From assembly GCF_000429925.1 (NCBI RefSeq), contig NZ_AUCU01000024.1, forward strand, positions 1 through 64,000: DNA of 64,000 bases, given 5' to 3'. Position numbers and translations under genes: made by a program. Source of the stretch: Desulfatirhabdium butyrativorans DSM 18734. GTDB taxonomy: Bacteria > Desulfobacterota > Desulfobacteria > Desulfobacterales > Desulfatirhabdiaceae. Positions within the stretch are counted from its first letter, which is position 1; every line of letters begins with the position of its first letter. Positions 15,912 to 24,619 of this stretch are shown piece after piece. The notes below the pieces were generated by a model. That model did not search any database and was not told the DNA's origin. It saw nothing but the letters and a program-made list of their open reading frames with translations.

Positions 15912-17417
15912 ATGAAAACGGACGAACCAAAAACGCTTCTCATGATGCTTTCTGAACGGGCGAAAGAACACCCGGAAAGGATAGCGATCCTCTATCAGAA
16001 CCAGGCCATATCCTATGATACGCTGAATCGTGAAGTCAATGCATTGGCCAATTATCTCATACGGATGGGGTTGGTTCGGGGAGACACGGTCGGACTGATG
16101 ATGAATAAGACTCCGGAATTCGTCATATCGTTTCTGGGAGTGGCCAATGCGGGCGGCATGAGCCTGCCGATCGATTTCAACCAACCACTGCCCCGTTTGC
16201 AATACCTGATCGATTTGACGCTGCCCAGGGTGATCATCGTATCGGGTGAACATTCTCATGTAATGCCCTTGCTTCGGTTGCCACCGGATTATCTCTGCAC
16301 CATAGTCGTTGGAGAAAGGAATTTAAAAACGGATCATGAATGGCAGGAGGTGATTCGGGGATCCGATAGCCATCCACCGGGAATTTCCGATGACCTGAAT
16401 GAGCCAGCCTATCTGAATCTGACATCCGGAACGACCGGTGTGCCGAAATGTGCCGTTACCACGCACGCCAATATCTTCTGGAATACGGCAGCCGCGGTTC
16501 ATACCCTTCATCTTACACCGGATGACATTCACTTATGTTTGTTTGCCGTGTTTGCACATCCCCATGAAATCGTCGCAAGACCATTATACCTGGGTGGAAC
16601 CATGGTGTTGCTGGATAAGATTACGCCCAAAGGCATTTCAAGGGCCATCCAGGAGCATCATGTCACCTGCATGATGGCCATTCCCTCTATTTATCAAACA
16701 CTGGTCAGGCTTCATGAGTCGACAGGTTTCGCGATCCCGTCTCTCCGGCTTCCGGAAAGCGGCGGCATGCATACGCATCCTGTTTTGTTGGAAGAATTCG
16801 AAAATCGATTCCACAGGCGGATCGTTCCGGTATGGGGAAGCACCGAAGCAACCGGTATTGCGCTGGCGCTGGCCTTGGAAGGTCCGTGCAAACCGGGCAG
16901 CGTAGGCAAGCCCTGTGAAACCTATCAAGCCAGGATCGTCGATGAACATGGCATCGATGTCGGAGTCGGCGATGTGGGCGAATTGATCATCCGGGGACCG
17001 GGCGTCATCGATTCGTATTTTCAGAACACGGAAGAAACGAATAAGTCTATGAAAAATGGCTGGTTTTTTACGGGAGATCTGTTCAGGAACGATCCGGATG
17101 GCTTCTTCTTTTTTGTCGGACGACGGGAAGGCATGATGAAAGTCGCTGGGATGAAGGTCTATCCCATCGAAATCGAAGAAATCCTCCTTGCCCATCCGGG
17201 CGTTTCGGAGGCAGTCGTTCTCAAACAGCATGATGAGCTTCATGGGGAGGTTCCGAGGGCGATTGTTGTACTGAAACCTGATGTGCGTTTGGACAAAGGG
17301 GATCTCCGGAGATATTGCGAACAGCGACTGGCGAGATGCAAAGTTCCGAGGATGATCGAATTCCGTACTGAACTGCCAAAAACATCCGGAGGAAAAATTC
17401 GGGTAAAGGAGCTTTAA
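15912..17417 (+). CDS. AMP-dependent acyl-CoA synthetase/ligase family protein
   Basis: 501 residues. The ATP/AMP-binding P-loop LTSGTTGVPKCAV is near residue 172, the adenylate motif WGSTEATG near 307, the TGDLFRND hinge region near 390, and the catalytic-lysine region PKTSGGKIRVKEL at the end. The enzyme activates a carboxylic acid as acyl-AMP and then transfers it to CoA or a carrier. No acyl carrier protein gene is visible nearby. In a polysaccharide locus it may supply an acyl group for sugar acylation or for the acyltransferases at 33.5 and 40.9 kb. The start follows a weak GGGGTGAATAG. Confidence 0.85.
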   Translation: MKTDEPKTLLMMLSERAKEHPERIAILYQNQAISYDTLNREVNALANYLIRMGLVRGDTVGLMMNKTPEFVISFLGVANAGGMSLPIDFNQPLPRLQYLIDLTLPRVIIVSGEHSHVMPLLRLPPDYLCTIVVGERNLKTDHEWQEVIRGSDSHPPGISDDLNEPAYLNLTSGTTGVPKCAVTTHANIFWNTAAAVHTLHLTPDDIHLCLFAVFAHPHEIVARPLYLGGTMVLLDKITPKGISRAIQEHHVTCMMAIPSIYQTLVRLHESTGFAIPSLRLPESGGMHTHPVLLEEFENRFHRRIVPVWGSTEATGIALALALEGPCKPGSVGKPCETYQARIVDEHGIDVGVGDVGELIIRGPGVIDSYFQNTEETNKSMKNGWFFTGDLFRNDPDGFFFFVGRREGMMKVAGMKVYPIEIEEILLAHPGVSEAVVLKQHDELHGEVPRAIVVLKPDVRLDKGDLRRYCEQRLARCKVPRMIEFRTELPKTSGGKIRVKEL

Positions 17418-17448
17418 AGTATGTTTCTGGATTTTGTGCAGATTGTTC

Positions 17449-17549
17449 GTGCCTGAACGAAAACCCATACCCTGGTGTAACGCCCCGTCTTCATCGCAAA
17501 ACAGTCTCCCTGCCGGCTCAAGTCAGGCGAAAGACGGGGGTGAACACCA
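17449..17549. repeat. MITE-like repeat, copy 1 (rearranged)
   Basis: Begins GTGCCTGAACGAAAACCC like the other copies. Its inner part reads as the reverse complement of the inner part of the 33.3 kb copy. GGTGT...CCCCGTCTT (17474-17491) pairs with AAGACGGGG...ACACC (17531-17548), forming a large hairpin between the ligase and dehydrogenase genes. The right-hand end is not seen. Confidence 0.6.
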
Positions 17550-17594
17550 ACAGCTCCCTCATGATGGGAGTCAATCACAGGAGATGCAACCGCT

Positions 17595-18725
17595 ATGGAA
17601 TCGGAAATGATCGTTATCCACGCTGAAAATGCGCCAATGCCTGGAATTTCCAAGCCCGGTCCCCATCAGAGGTATCGACATCCGGTTATTTCCGTCGAAA
17701 AGAGGCGATTGGGCGCTCTGCATGCAGACGAAATTCGCGTGCAGATGATCTATGCCGGTTTATGCGGTACAGATGTCCATTTAATGGAGAGTGATCCCCA
17801 GACCGGGTATATTCGCAGCTCAGCACCGGCGAATATTCCGGAAACCGGCCGTGTCATCGGCCATGAAGGTATTGGCAAGGTGCTTGCCGTCGGCAAAAAC
17901 GTCCGGCACTTGTCGGAAGGCGCTGTGGTGACATTTGAATCCATTATCGTATGCCATTACTGCGATGTCTGTCGAAAGGGGCAGTTCAACCAATGCCGAA
18001 ACGCCAAATTGCTCGGGTTGGAAAAGGACGGCATTTTTGGAAAGGTTGTTGATGTTCCCGCCATGCTTGCCCATGATGTCACACCGATTATCCAGACCGA
18101 CCAGGACCTTCAGGCCATTGCCTGTGTGGAGCCTGCTGGTGTGGCCTACGTCGCTTGCCGGAATACGCGGGTAACCGGTGGAGATGTCGTGGTGATTTTC
18201 GGCGGGGGGCCCATCGGTGTATTCGCGGCCATGCTGTGTAAAACCATTTTTGGTGCGTCATCGGTTTCTATCGTGGAGCCGGTGTCTTTTCGACGCAGTT
18301 TCGCCGCACAATGGGCCGATCATGTCTACGATGTGGAGGCGTTTTTCGCCAATATGCCGGAGTGCATCGACGTCGTCATCGAGGCGTCGGGGGACCTGCA
18401 GAATATCAATAGAATTTTTCGGAATGTGAACGCCAACGGCAGGATTGCGCTTCTTGCCAGAAGCGGCACATCCCTGGTTCTCGATGCGATGGACCACATG
18501 ATCACAAACGCCATTTCAATTATCGGCTCCAGAGGTCATCTTTGCGGTGCCTTCAACGACATTATCAGCCTGTACAAACAGGGCCGGTTGCCGCTTCATC
18601 AGGTTGTTACCCATATCCTGGACGGTACCGATGGGTTCATGCGTCTTGTTGGCGCAATCGACAGCGTGTTGTATGAAAACTGCAAGGTTCTGATCCGGTT
18701 TGCTTCCGCCAACGGCCGGTCATGA
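17595..18725 (+). CDS. Zinc-dependent medium-chain alcohol/polyol dehydrogenase
   Basis: 376 residues; AGGAG precedes the ATG at 17595. MDR signatures: catalytic-zinc cysteine in YAGLCGTDVH near residue 53, GHEGIGKV near 90, the structural-zinc cysteines CHYCDVCRKGQFNQC near 119, and the NAD(P)-binding turn FGGGPIGVFAA near 200. The family oxidises alcohols or polyols, or reduces the matching carbonyls, using NAD(P). Placed between a ligase and a molybdopterin enzyme within the polysaccharide locus, it may modify a sugar or alcohol precursor. The substrate is not predictable. Threonine- or sorbitol-dehydrogenase-like activity is an alternative. Confidence 0.88.
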   Translation: MESEMIVIHAENAPMPGISKPGPHQRYRHPVISVEKRRLGALHADEIRVQMIYAGLCGTDVHLMESDPQTGYIRSSAPANIPETGRVIGHEGIGKVLAVGKNVRHLSEGAVVTFESIIVCHYCDVCRKGQFNQCRNAKLLGLEKDGIFGKVVDVPAMLAHDVTPIIQTDQDLQAIACVEPAGVAYVACRNTRVTGGDVVVIFGGGPIGVFAAMLCKTIFGASSVSIVEPVSFRRSFAAQWADHVYDVEAFFANMPECIDVVIEASGDLQNINRIFRNVNANGRIALLARSGTSLVLDAMDHMITNAISIIGSRGHLCGAFNDIISLYKQGRLPLHQVVTHILDGTDGFMRLVGAIDSVLYENCKVLIRFASANGRS

Positions 18726-18789
18726 ACCGGTCATGAATGCGACATGTCTTATCCCGTCCCAGGTGCAAGACAGATAAGAGATACCCGCC

Positions 18790-18854
18790 GCATGGGGAAA
18801 GCGAGCGCCTGTTCCATGCATCCCAAAATGCCCCCATGCTTGGGCACTGCAGTA
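18790..18854 (+). other. Alternative hairpins in the leader of the molybdopterin enzyme gene
   Basis: GCATGGGG (18790-18797) can pair with CCCCATGC (18832-18839). A competing hairpin TGCATCCCAA/TTGGGCACTGCA (18817-18852) uses the same bases in its loop. Mutually exclusive pairing is typical of regulated leaders. I do not recognise a Moco riboswitch or other named class. Confidence 0.35.
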
Positions 18855-18927
18855 ACGGAAAACTGGCGGCGGCGCAACCTTTTGCGACTTCATTAATTTC
18901 GGAAAAATATTTCCAGGAGAATCCTTC

Positions 18928-21045
18928 TTGGCTGAACAGCAGGAACGATTTCACAGCGTATGCCGTGTTTGTCACGGTGGTTGCAGCGTGTTGCTGGTCG
19001 TACGAGATGGAAAACTCGTTCGGGTGAAACCGGATGCGGGTTCCCCGTTTAATCGGAGTCAGATGTGCATCAAGGGGTTGGCTACGCCGGAGATCATGTA
19101 CCACCCGGACCGGTTGCGAATGCCGTTAAAGCGCGTGGGCGATCGTGGAAGCAGCAAGTGGCGTGAAATTGGTTGGGATAAGGCCCTGGATGAAATCGCA
19201 GGCAGGATCGATTCGATCCGTACGCGAAGCGGCCCTGAATCGATTGCCATCAATCAGGGCACGGGCCGGCATCACTTCATGCATGTCATTCGCTTTGCGA
19301 ATTCACTCGGAACGCCCAACTGGTTTGAACCGGGCTTGGCCAATTGTCTTCTTCCGAGGATAACGGTCAGCCATCTGACGTATGGCGGATTTGTCACCGC
19401 AGATTATTACGGAACGGTGCAGCCCAAAACCATTCTCTTTTGGGGCCACAACCCGGTCATTACCGGGCCGGATGGGGAGTTGGGTTTTCCGGCCAAAGAA
19501 GCGCTTCGCAAAGGCAGCTTTGGTATTGCAATTGATCCCCGCAGGTCCGAGACGGCCAAACGGTGTCACATCTGGCTGCCCATCCATCCTGGCACCGATG
19601 CCGCCCTGGCGTTGGCCATGATCCATGTCATCATCGAGGAAAATCTGTATGATCATGACTTTGTAGCTCAATGGACGATCGGATTCAATCGGTTGAAAAA
19701 CCATGTTCCATCTTTTACGCCCCAGTGGGCAGAAGGTGTTACAGGCATTCCGGCACAAGACATTGTCGAAGTTGCCAGGCGCTATGCGACAGAAAAACCA
19801 TCTGTCATCGAGTGGGGCGTTGCCATCGAACAAACCCCCAATTCCCTCCAGACCGTCCGCTCGATAGCCTTGTTGCGCGGGCTGACAGGAAATATCGATT
19901 GCCCCGGAAGCGATATTCTCGGGATGAACATTTTGCGTCCGTATCCGGTGTTGCGACACTGCCTGAACGGCGATATGGCCAAAAAACGTATTGGCGGCAA
20001 GGACTTTAAGCTGCTTGGCGGATTTCGTTCCCTCATTCCTTCCGCGCACATTATGGGTGTATTTCATGCCATGTTGACGGGTGATCCCTATCCGGTGCGA
20101 GCGCTGATGGTTTTTGGCAGCAACCCGCTGGTGAGCGTGGCCAATCCCCGCATGGTATATCAGGCATTGAAACAGCTTGAACTGCTTGTGGTGACAGACC
20201 TGTTCATGACACCGGTTGCAGCGATGGCCGATTATGTGCTGCCTGCTGCTTTTTGGCCGGAAGTCAATCAACTTGTCGAAATGCCCTATGTTGCGGAAAA
20301 TGCGGTTCTTGCTCAACAACGGGTGCTTCAGGTGCCGGAATGTCGTCAGGATGAAGAAATCATGATTGAACTGGCCCGCCGGTTGAATTTGCCCGGTTGC
20401 GATGACAGGCTCGAAGACATCCTGAACGATCGTCTCAAACCGCTCGGCGTCAGCTTTCGTGAACTGAAAGAACGGAAAATGATATTCCCGCCCCATCGAT
20501 ATTTTAAATATCGGGATAACGGGTTTTCCACCCCTTCGAAAAAAATCGAGCTCTATTGCAAAGCGCTTGAACGTATGGGATATGATCCTCTTCCGGGCTA
20601 TCGTCCGCCGCCGGAGAGCCCGATCGGAAGGCCTGATCTTGTCGGTCAATATCCATTGATTCTGACTACCGGAAGTCGTCGTGCAGCATTTTTTCATAGT
20701 GAACATCGGCAAATCCGATCTCTTCGAGGAAAATCGTTTAATCCAACAGCGGAAATCCATTCAACGATAGCCAATGATCATGGCATTGCCAATGGCGATT
20801 GGATCGAGGTTTGCTCGCCGAGAGGAAGTATCCGGATGCAGGCTGTGGTTACAGAAGATATCATGCCGGGCGTGGTGAACATCGATCATGGCTGGTGGTA
20901 TCCGGAAAAAGGAGGGCCGGATTTCGGGGTATGGGAATCCAATGCCAATCTGCTTACATCAGATGCTCCCCCTTATGATCCTGCCTTCGGCACGTATCAG
21001 TTGCGAGCGCTCTTGTGCAATATCCGGAAGATGAAAGATGTTTGA
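18928..21045 (+). CDS. Molybdopterin (Mo/W-bis-MGD) oxidoreductase with N-terminal [4Fe-4S]
   Basis: 705 residues from a TTG at 18928; AGGAGA is 7 bases upstream. The N-terminus carries C12-x2-C15-x3-C19-x27-C47, the [4Fe-4S] motif of the DMSO-reductase superfamily. C140 in GLANCLLPR is at the place of the metal-ligand cysteine and close to Cys141 of acetylene hydratase. A C-terminal molydop-binding domain is present (TTGSRRAAFFHSEHRQIRSL, then NGDWIEVCSPRGS). There is no twin-arginine signal, so it is cytoplasmic. Size and ligand suit the cytoplasmic formate-dehydrogenase/acetylene-hydratase-like branch; the substrate is unknown. Its presence inside a polysaccharide locus is unusual. Confidence 0.85.
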   Translation: MAEQQERFHSVCRVCHGGCSVLLVVRDGKLVRVKPDAGSPFNRSQMCIKGLATPEIMYHPDRLRMPLKRVGDRGSSKWREIGWDKALDEIAGRIDSIRTRSGPESIAINQGTGRHHFMHVIRFANSLGTPNWFEPGLANCLLPRITVSHLTYGGFVTADYYGTVQPKTILFWGHNPVITGPDGELGFPAKEALRKGSFGIAIDPRRSETAKRCHIWLPIHPGTDAALALAMIHVIIEENLYDHDFVAQWTIGFNRLKNHVPSFTPQWAEGVTGIPAQDIVEVARRYATEKPSVIEWGVAIEQTPNSLQTVRSIALLRGLTGNIDCPGSDILGMNILRPYPVLRHCLNGDMAKKRIGGKDFKLLGGFRSLIPSAHIMGVFHAMLTGDPYPVRALMVFGSNPLVSVANPRMVYQALKQLELLVVTDLFMTPVAAMADYVLPAAFWPEVNQLVEMPYVAENAVLAQQRVLQVPECRQDEEIMIELARRLNLPGCDDRLEDILNDRLKPLGVSFRELKERKMIFPPHRYFKYRDNGFSTPSKKIELYCKALERMGYDPLPGYRPPPESPIGRPDLVGQYPLILTTGSRRAAFFHSEHRQIRSLRGKSFNPTAEIHSTIANDHGIANGDWIEVCSPRGSIRMQAVVTEDIMPGVVNIDHGWWYPEKGGPDFGVWESNANLLTSDAPPYDPAFGTYQLRALLCNIRKMKDV

Positions 21046-21175
21046 ACGATTGCCAGCATCGAGGTTGTGTCGGTTCCTGTCCCAAACAACCAGTCCGGTG
21101 ATATGGTTTTCGGGGAAAGCGTCGATGCCGAAATGGGCTGCATTGAGTCATTGTATGTCAAAAAAGGTGTGGTGA

Positions 21176-22717
21176 ATGAGGAAGATTCTGATTTTGTCGA
21201 TCGTCGGCATGTTCTTGGCTATCGCCCTGGCAGCAGCGGCAGGCAACAAGAAAGCGATGCCGCAGGGCAATCCGGCTGAAGATTTCTATCTGTCCAATTA
21301 CATTTTAGGTCCGGGAGACAAGCTGGAAATACGGGTTTACCGAAATGACGATCTCGATTTTACCCAGCAGATCGATTCGTCGGGCATGATCAGCTATCCC
21401 CTTTTAGGCGATCTGCATGTAGCCGGACTGACACCAAACGAACTGAAAAAGAAATTGACTATCGGGCTTTCGAAATTTCTGAAGGATCCGCAGGTCATGG
21501 TCAATCTCACCGCCTACCAGAGCAATATCATAACCGTCATCGGGAATGTCAATTCCCCTGGTGTGATCTCCATCGATCATCAGCCGAAACTGCTCGAAGT
21601 GATATCTCGTTCCGGCGGATTTACTTCGGATGCCGATAAGGCAAACGTGATCGTCGTGCGAAAAAAGCAAACCGAATCGAGCGTAATGAAGCTGAACCTG
21701 AAAAAGGCTCTGGAAGGCGACGCATCGCAGGATATTTGGTTGGTGAAGAATGACGTCGTCTATGTTCCATCGGACATGAACAAAGTGGTTGTTTTGGGAG
21801 AGGTGTCCAGTCCAGGTAGTGTGGAACTGGAAAAAGAGATTAATGAAGCCCCAATGACGTTGGTTGAGGTTATCACGAAAGCGGGAGGTTTTGCTTCGAA
21901 TGCGGATAAGTCCGGTGTCGTTCTCATTCGGAAATCGGGCGCGGACCGGGTGGATACCCGGAAATACGATGTCAGAAAATTTCTGGAAAACGGCAACCTC
22001 GACCAGAATGCGCCAGTTGGCAAGGGAGACATTGTGTTTGTTCCGAAGTTGGAGAGAAAGATCGTCGTGATGGGTGAAGTAACCAATCCGGGGGTGGTTG
22101 AATTCGATCGGAACATGCATGTCGTTGAGGTGTTATCCAAATGCGGCGGTTTTACATCAAACGCCAACAAGAACAGCATCATGTTGATCCGGAAAAGCAA
22201 GGATACGCCTCAATTCATGTCCTTGGATATCGAAAAGGCATTGGAGAAGGGTGAGGGGAACCAAAATGCGCTGCTTGAAGATGGCGATATGGTGTATGTC
22301 CCCAGAGACAGCAAGCGGGTCATTGTGTTGGGTGAAGTCAAAACGCCCGGATATTATACTTTTGTCACCTCCCTGACGTTGGTGGATGCCATCGGAAAAT
22401 CGGGTGGGCTACTGGATACTGCGGATACGGAAAAGATCGTCCTCGTAAGGCAGGGGGCGACACAGGTCCTGAACGTCAAAAGCATTCTGCGCAACGGTGA
22501 TATCGCGCAGAATATTGCGCTGCAAAATGGCGATTTGATTTATGCCCCCCCGTCATCCATCGCTCAATTTGAAACTTTCCTGAGTCATATTACAAAAGTA
22601 TTTTCGTCTGTAACGCAAATTTATGCGCCCGTCATCTTATGGCCCCAATTCGTTTCCGGGCTGAAAAACGAATCCAACTCACCGACCTTTTCCATACCAG
22701 TTGGAGGGTCTCAGTAA
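21176..22717 (+). CDS. Polysaccharide export protein with Poly_export and four SLBB domains (Wza-like)
   Basis: 513 residues. A signal peptide (MRKILILSIVGMFLAIALAAAAG) lacks a lipobox cysteine, unlike E. coli Wza. The Poly_export domain begins near residue 42 (LGPGDKLEIRVYRNDDL). Four SLBB repeats follow, each with a VxGxVxxPGxxxx start and a SGGFTSxAD-type segment (IGNVNSPGVISI, LGEVSSPGSVEL, MGEVTNPGVVEF, LGEVKTPGYYTF). Wza-type proteins form the outer-membrane channel for polysaccharide secretion. The chain-length/kinase partner gene follows directly. Four SLBB units is more than the two to three usual in Wza. Confidence 0.9.
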   Translation: MRKILILSIVGMFLAIALAAAAGNKKAMPQGNPAEDFYLSNYILGPGDKLEIRVYRNDDLDFTQQIDSSGMISYPLLGDLHVAGLTPNELKKKLTIGLSKFLKDPQVMVNLTAYQSNIITVIGNVNSPGVISIDHQPKLLEVISRSGGFTSDADKANVIVVRKKQTESSVMKLNLKKALEGDASQDIWLVKNDVVYVPSDMNKVVVLGEVSSPGSVELEKEINEAPMTLVEVITKAGGFASNADKSGVVLIRKSGADRVDTRKYDVRKFLENGNLDQNAPVGKGDIVFVPKLERKIVVMGEVTNPGVVEFDRNMHVVEVLSKCGGFTSNANKNSIMLIRKSKDTPQFMSLDIEKALEKGEGNQNALLEDGDMVYVPRDSKRVIVLGEVKTPGYYTFVTSLTLVDAIGKSGGLLDTADTEKIVLVRQGATQVLNVKSILRNGDIAQNIALQNGDLIYAPPSSIAQFETFLSHITKVFSSVTQIYAPVILWPQFVSGLKNESNSPTFSIPVGGSQ

Positions 22718-22731
22718 TCCGAGGGGAACCG

Positions 22732-24510
22732 ATGGAATTGCGGAAGTATTGGGAAGTGTTGTGGAGGAGAAGACGGCTCTTTCTGATGACGATGGGGGGG
22801 ATCGTTCTGTTGACGCTCATCTGGGCGTTTTCCGTATCCCCCATTTATCAGGCGACAACCAAAATCCTCGTCAAGATGCAGGATACCGCCAGCCTCATCA
22901 ATTCAACGGTCCCTTCCGCGCTGGGCAAACTGGAATTCACGACATACAGCAATGCGGTGACAACCGTCATCGAAATGATTAAAACCCACGAAGCTTTGAA
23001 CAACATGATTCATGATATGGGATTGACGAAAAGGAATGGAAAACCTTTTTCCAGCGTCGAATTGCTCGATTCGAATCTGATCCATTTAACGTTCAATCCG
23101 ATCGGCGTCCGAATCCATCAAATCACGAATGCCGATATCATCGAGATAGACGGATTTTCACAAGATCCTGAACTTGCGGTCAGGTTATCGGATCAAATCA
23201 CCGCACACGCGCTCCATGTTTTCAATCGACTGAATCGGGAGGCCATTGCTGCAGCGATTCGTGCCCTGGATGTGGAAATTAAAAGAATCGAGGAACTGAT
23301 CCGGGATGCCGATGACACAATTAAACGTTATAAGATCGATCATGATGCGGTCAATTTGAACGAGAAGATCGAAAATTATACCAGCAAGCTTGTTACCACA
23401 GAGATGTCCATCATCAGTCTGTCTATCGAAAAAAAGGAAAGCCATCCGGATGTGAAAGCCGCGTTGGATCAGATTGCCTATCTCCGGAAGGAAATGAAAG
23501 GAATTCCAGAAAAACAAACGGAAATATCCAGATTGCAAAGAATGCAATCTGCATTGAACGATCTGTATATCGCCCTGATCGGGGATTTGGAAAAGGCAAA
23601 GCTGATGCACTCGCTGAGCATTGCCAACATTGCGGTCGTCGATCGGGCCAGTATTCCGGATGCCATGAAGAAATATTATATTTATTTTCCAAAGAAAAAA
23701 GTGATGCTTTTGCTCTCGATGATTATCGGAAGCTTTTTGGGAGTCATTAGTGTATTCATGGCGGAGTATCTGGATGATACGGTAAAGAATGCCAATGAAC
23801 TGCAGGTATGGACGAAACGGAAAGTTCTTGCTGCCATCCCCTGGTCGGACAGGCCCGGACATCTGGGTGAGAATGGGATGCTTCAGGCTGTAAACGACAT
23901 GTGGCTTGCGATCCTGCTCGAAATGAAACAGCAGGCGAAGATGGATGAGCCAAGAGTGATCTGTTTCACCAGTTATGGCGTCAATGAAGGGAAAAGCACA
24001 GTTGCCGCTCATCTTGGGTTTCTCCTTGCCAAAATCGGGTACAAGACGCTCCTGGTTGATTTTAATTTTGCTCATCCTTCCTTGCCTGAATTATTGCGCA
24101 ACCACAACGCGGCAGAGCCATATGAAGGAAATGGTACATCATCCCGGGTTGTCTCCGGGGATATGAAGAAGGATCCTTTTGAGATCAGCAAAACGGATAT
24201 CAATAACCTGTTTGCTCTGCATCCTGGTTCTGCAAGTCCTGACCAACCGTTGATCATGGGAAATTACCGATCCATTCTGGATGCGATTGGTATGGCAAAA
24301 GAGAAATTCGATAAAATGGTGATTGATCTGTCGGCTTTGAATGTCTGCAAGTATCCTTCCTTCATTGCTGGCGAAAGCGATATGACGATATTGGTTGTCG
24401 AAGCCCGGAAGCACCGGATGGAGCATATCCTGTGGGCTCTACAGGACTTGCAGGAATCCGGCGTGCAGACCGGGGCGGTCCTGAACAAGTATAAAAGTGA
24501 TGCTTCCTGA
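22732..24510 (+). CDS. Polysaccharide co-polymerase with Wzz and BY-kinase-like ATPase domains
   Basis: 592 residues from the ATG at 22732, behind GAGGGG; a longer frame into the previous gene is unlikely. An N-terminal Wzz domain has a first membrane helix (LFLMTMGGIVLLTLIWAFSV) and a second near 330 (VMLLLSMIIGSFLGVISVF), with a coiled-coil-rich periplasmic part between them. The C-terminal domain has a Walker A-like YGVNEGKSTVAAHLGFLL and LLVDFNFAHPSL, as in Wzc/CapB-type tyrosine kinases. No tyrosine-rich tail is present: the protein ends near VLNKYKSDAS. It probably sets chain length and links polymerisation to the Wza-like channel; kinase activity is uncertain. Confidence 0.88.
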   Translation: MELRKYWEVLWRRRRLFLMTMGGIVLLTLIWAFSVSPIYQATTKILVKMQDTASLINSTVPSALGKLEFTTYSNAVTTVIEMIKTHEALNNMIHDMGLTKRNGKPFSSVELLDSNLIHLTFNPIGVRIHQITNADIIEIDGFSQDPELAVRLSDQITAHALHVFNRLNREAIAAAIRALDVEIKRIEELIRDADDTIKRYKIDHDAVNLNEKIENYTSKLVTTEMSIISLSIEKKESHPDVKAALDQIAYLRKEMKGIPEKQTEISRLQRMQSALNDLYIALIGDLEKAKLMHSLSIANIAVVDRASIPDAMKKYYIYFPKKKVMLLLSMIIGSFLGVISVFMAEYLDDTVKNANELQVWTKRKVLAAIPWSDRPGHLGENGMLQAVNDMWLAILLEMKQQAKMDEPRVICFTSYGVNEGKSTVAAHLGFLLAKIGYKTLLVDFNFAHPSLPELLRNHNAAEPYEGNGTSSRVVSGDMKKDPFEISKTDINNLFALHPGSASPDQPLIMGNYRSILDAIGMAKEKFDKMVIDLSALNVCKYPSFIAGESDMTILVVEARKHRMEHILWALQDLQESGVQTGAVLNKYKSDAS

Positions 24511-24562
24511 AACAGGGGATTGCAGGACAACGCTTCCGTCGGCCCAGCCCAGGCTTGAAAAT

Positions 24563-24580
24563 GGATTTCCGTTCAGGCAC
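24563..24580. repeat. MITE-like repeat, copy 2 (right end only)
   Basis: GGATTTCCGTTCAGGCAC at 24563-24580 matches the right end of the other copies. A degenerate left end (CTTCCTGAAAC) may overlap the end of the co-polymerase gene near 24503. Confidence 0.5.
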
Positions 24581-24619
24581 TCATCGATATTTCGATGCAT
24601 TCATGAGGATATCCGGAAA

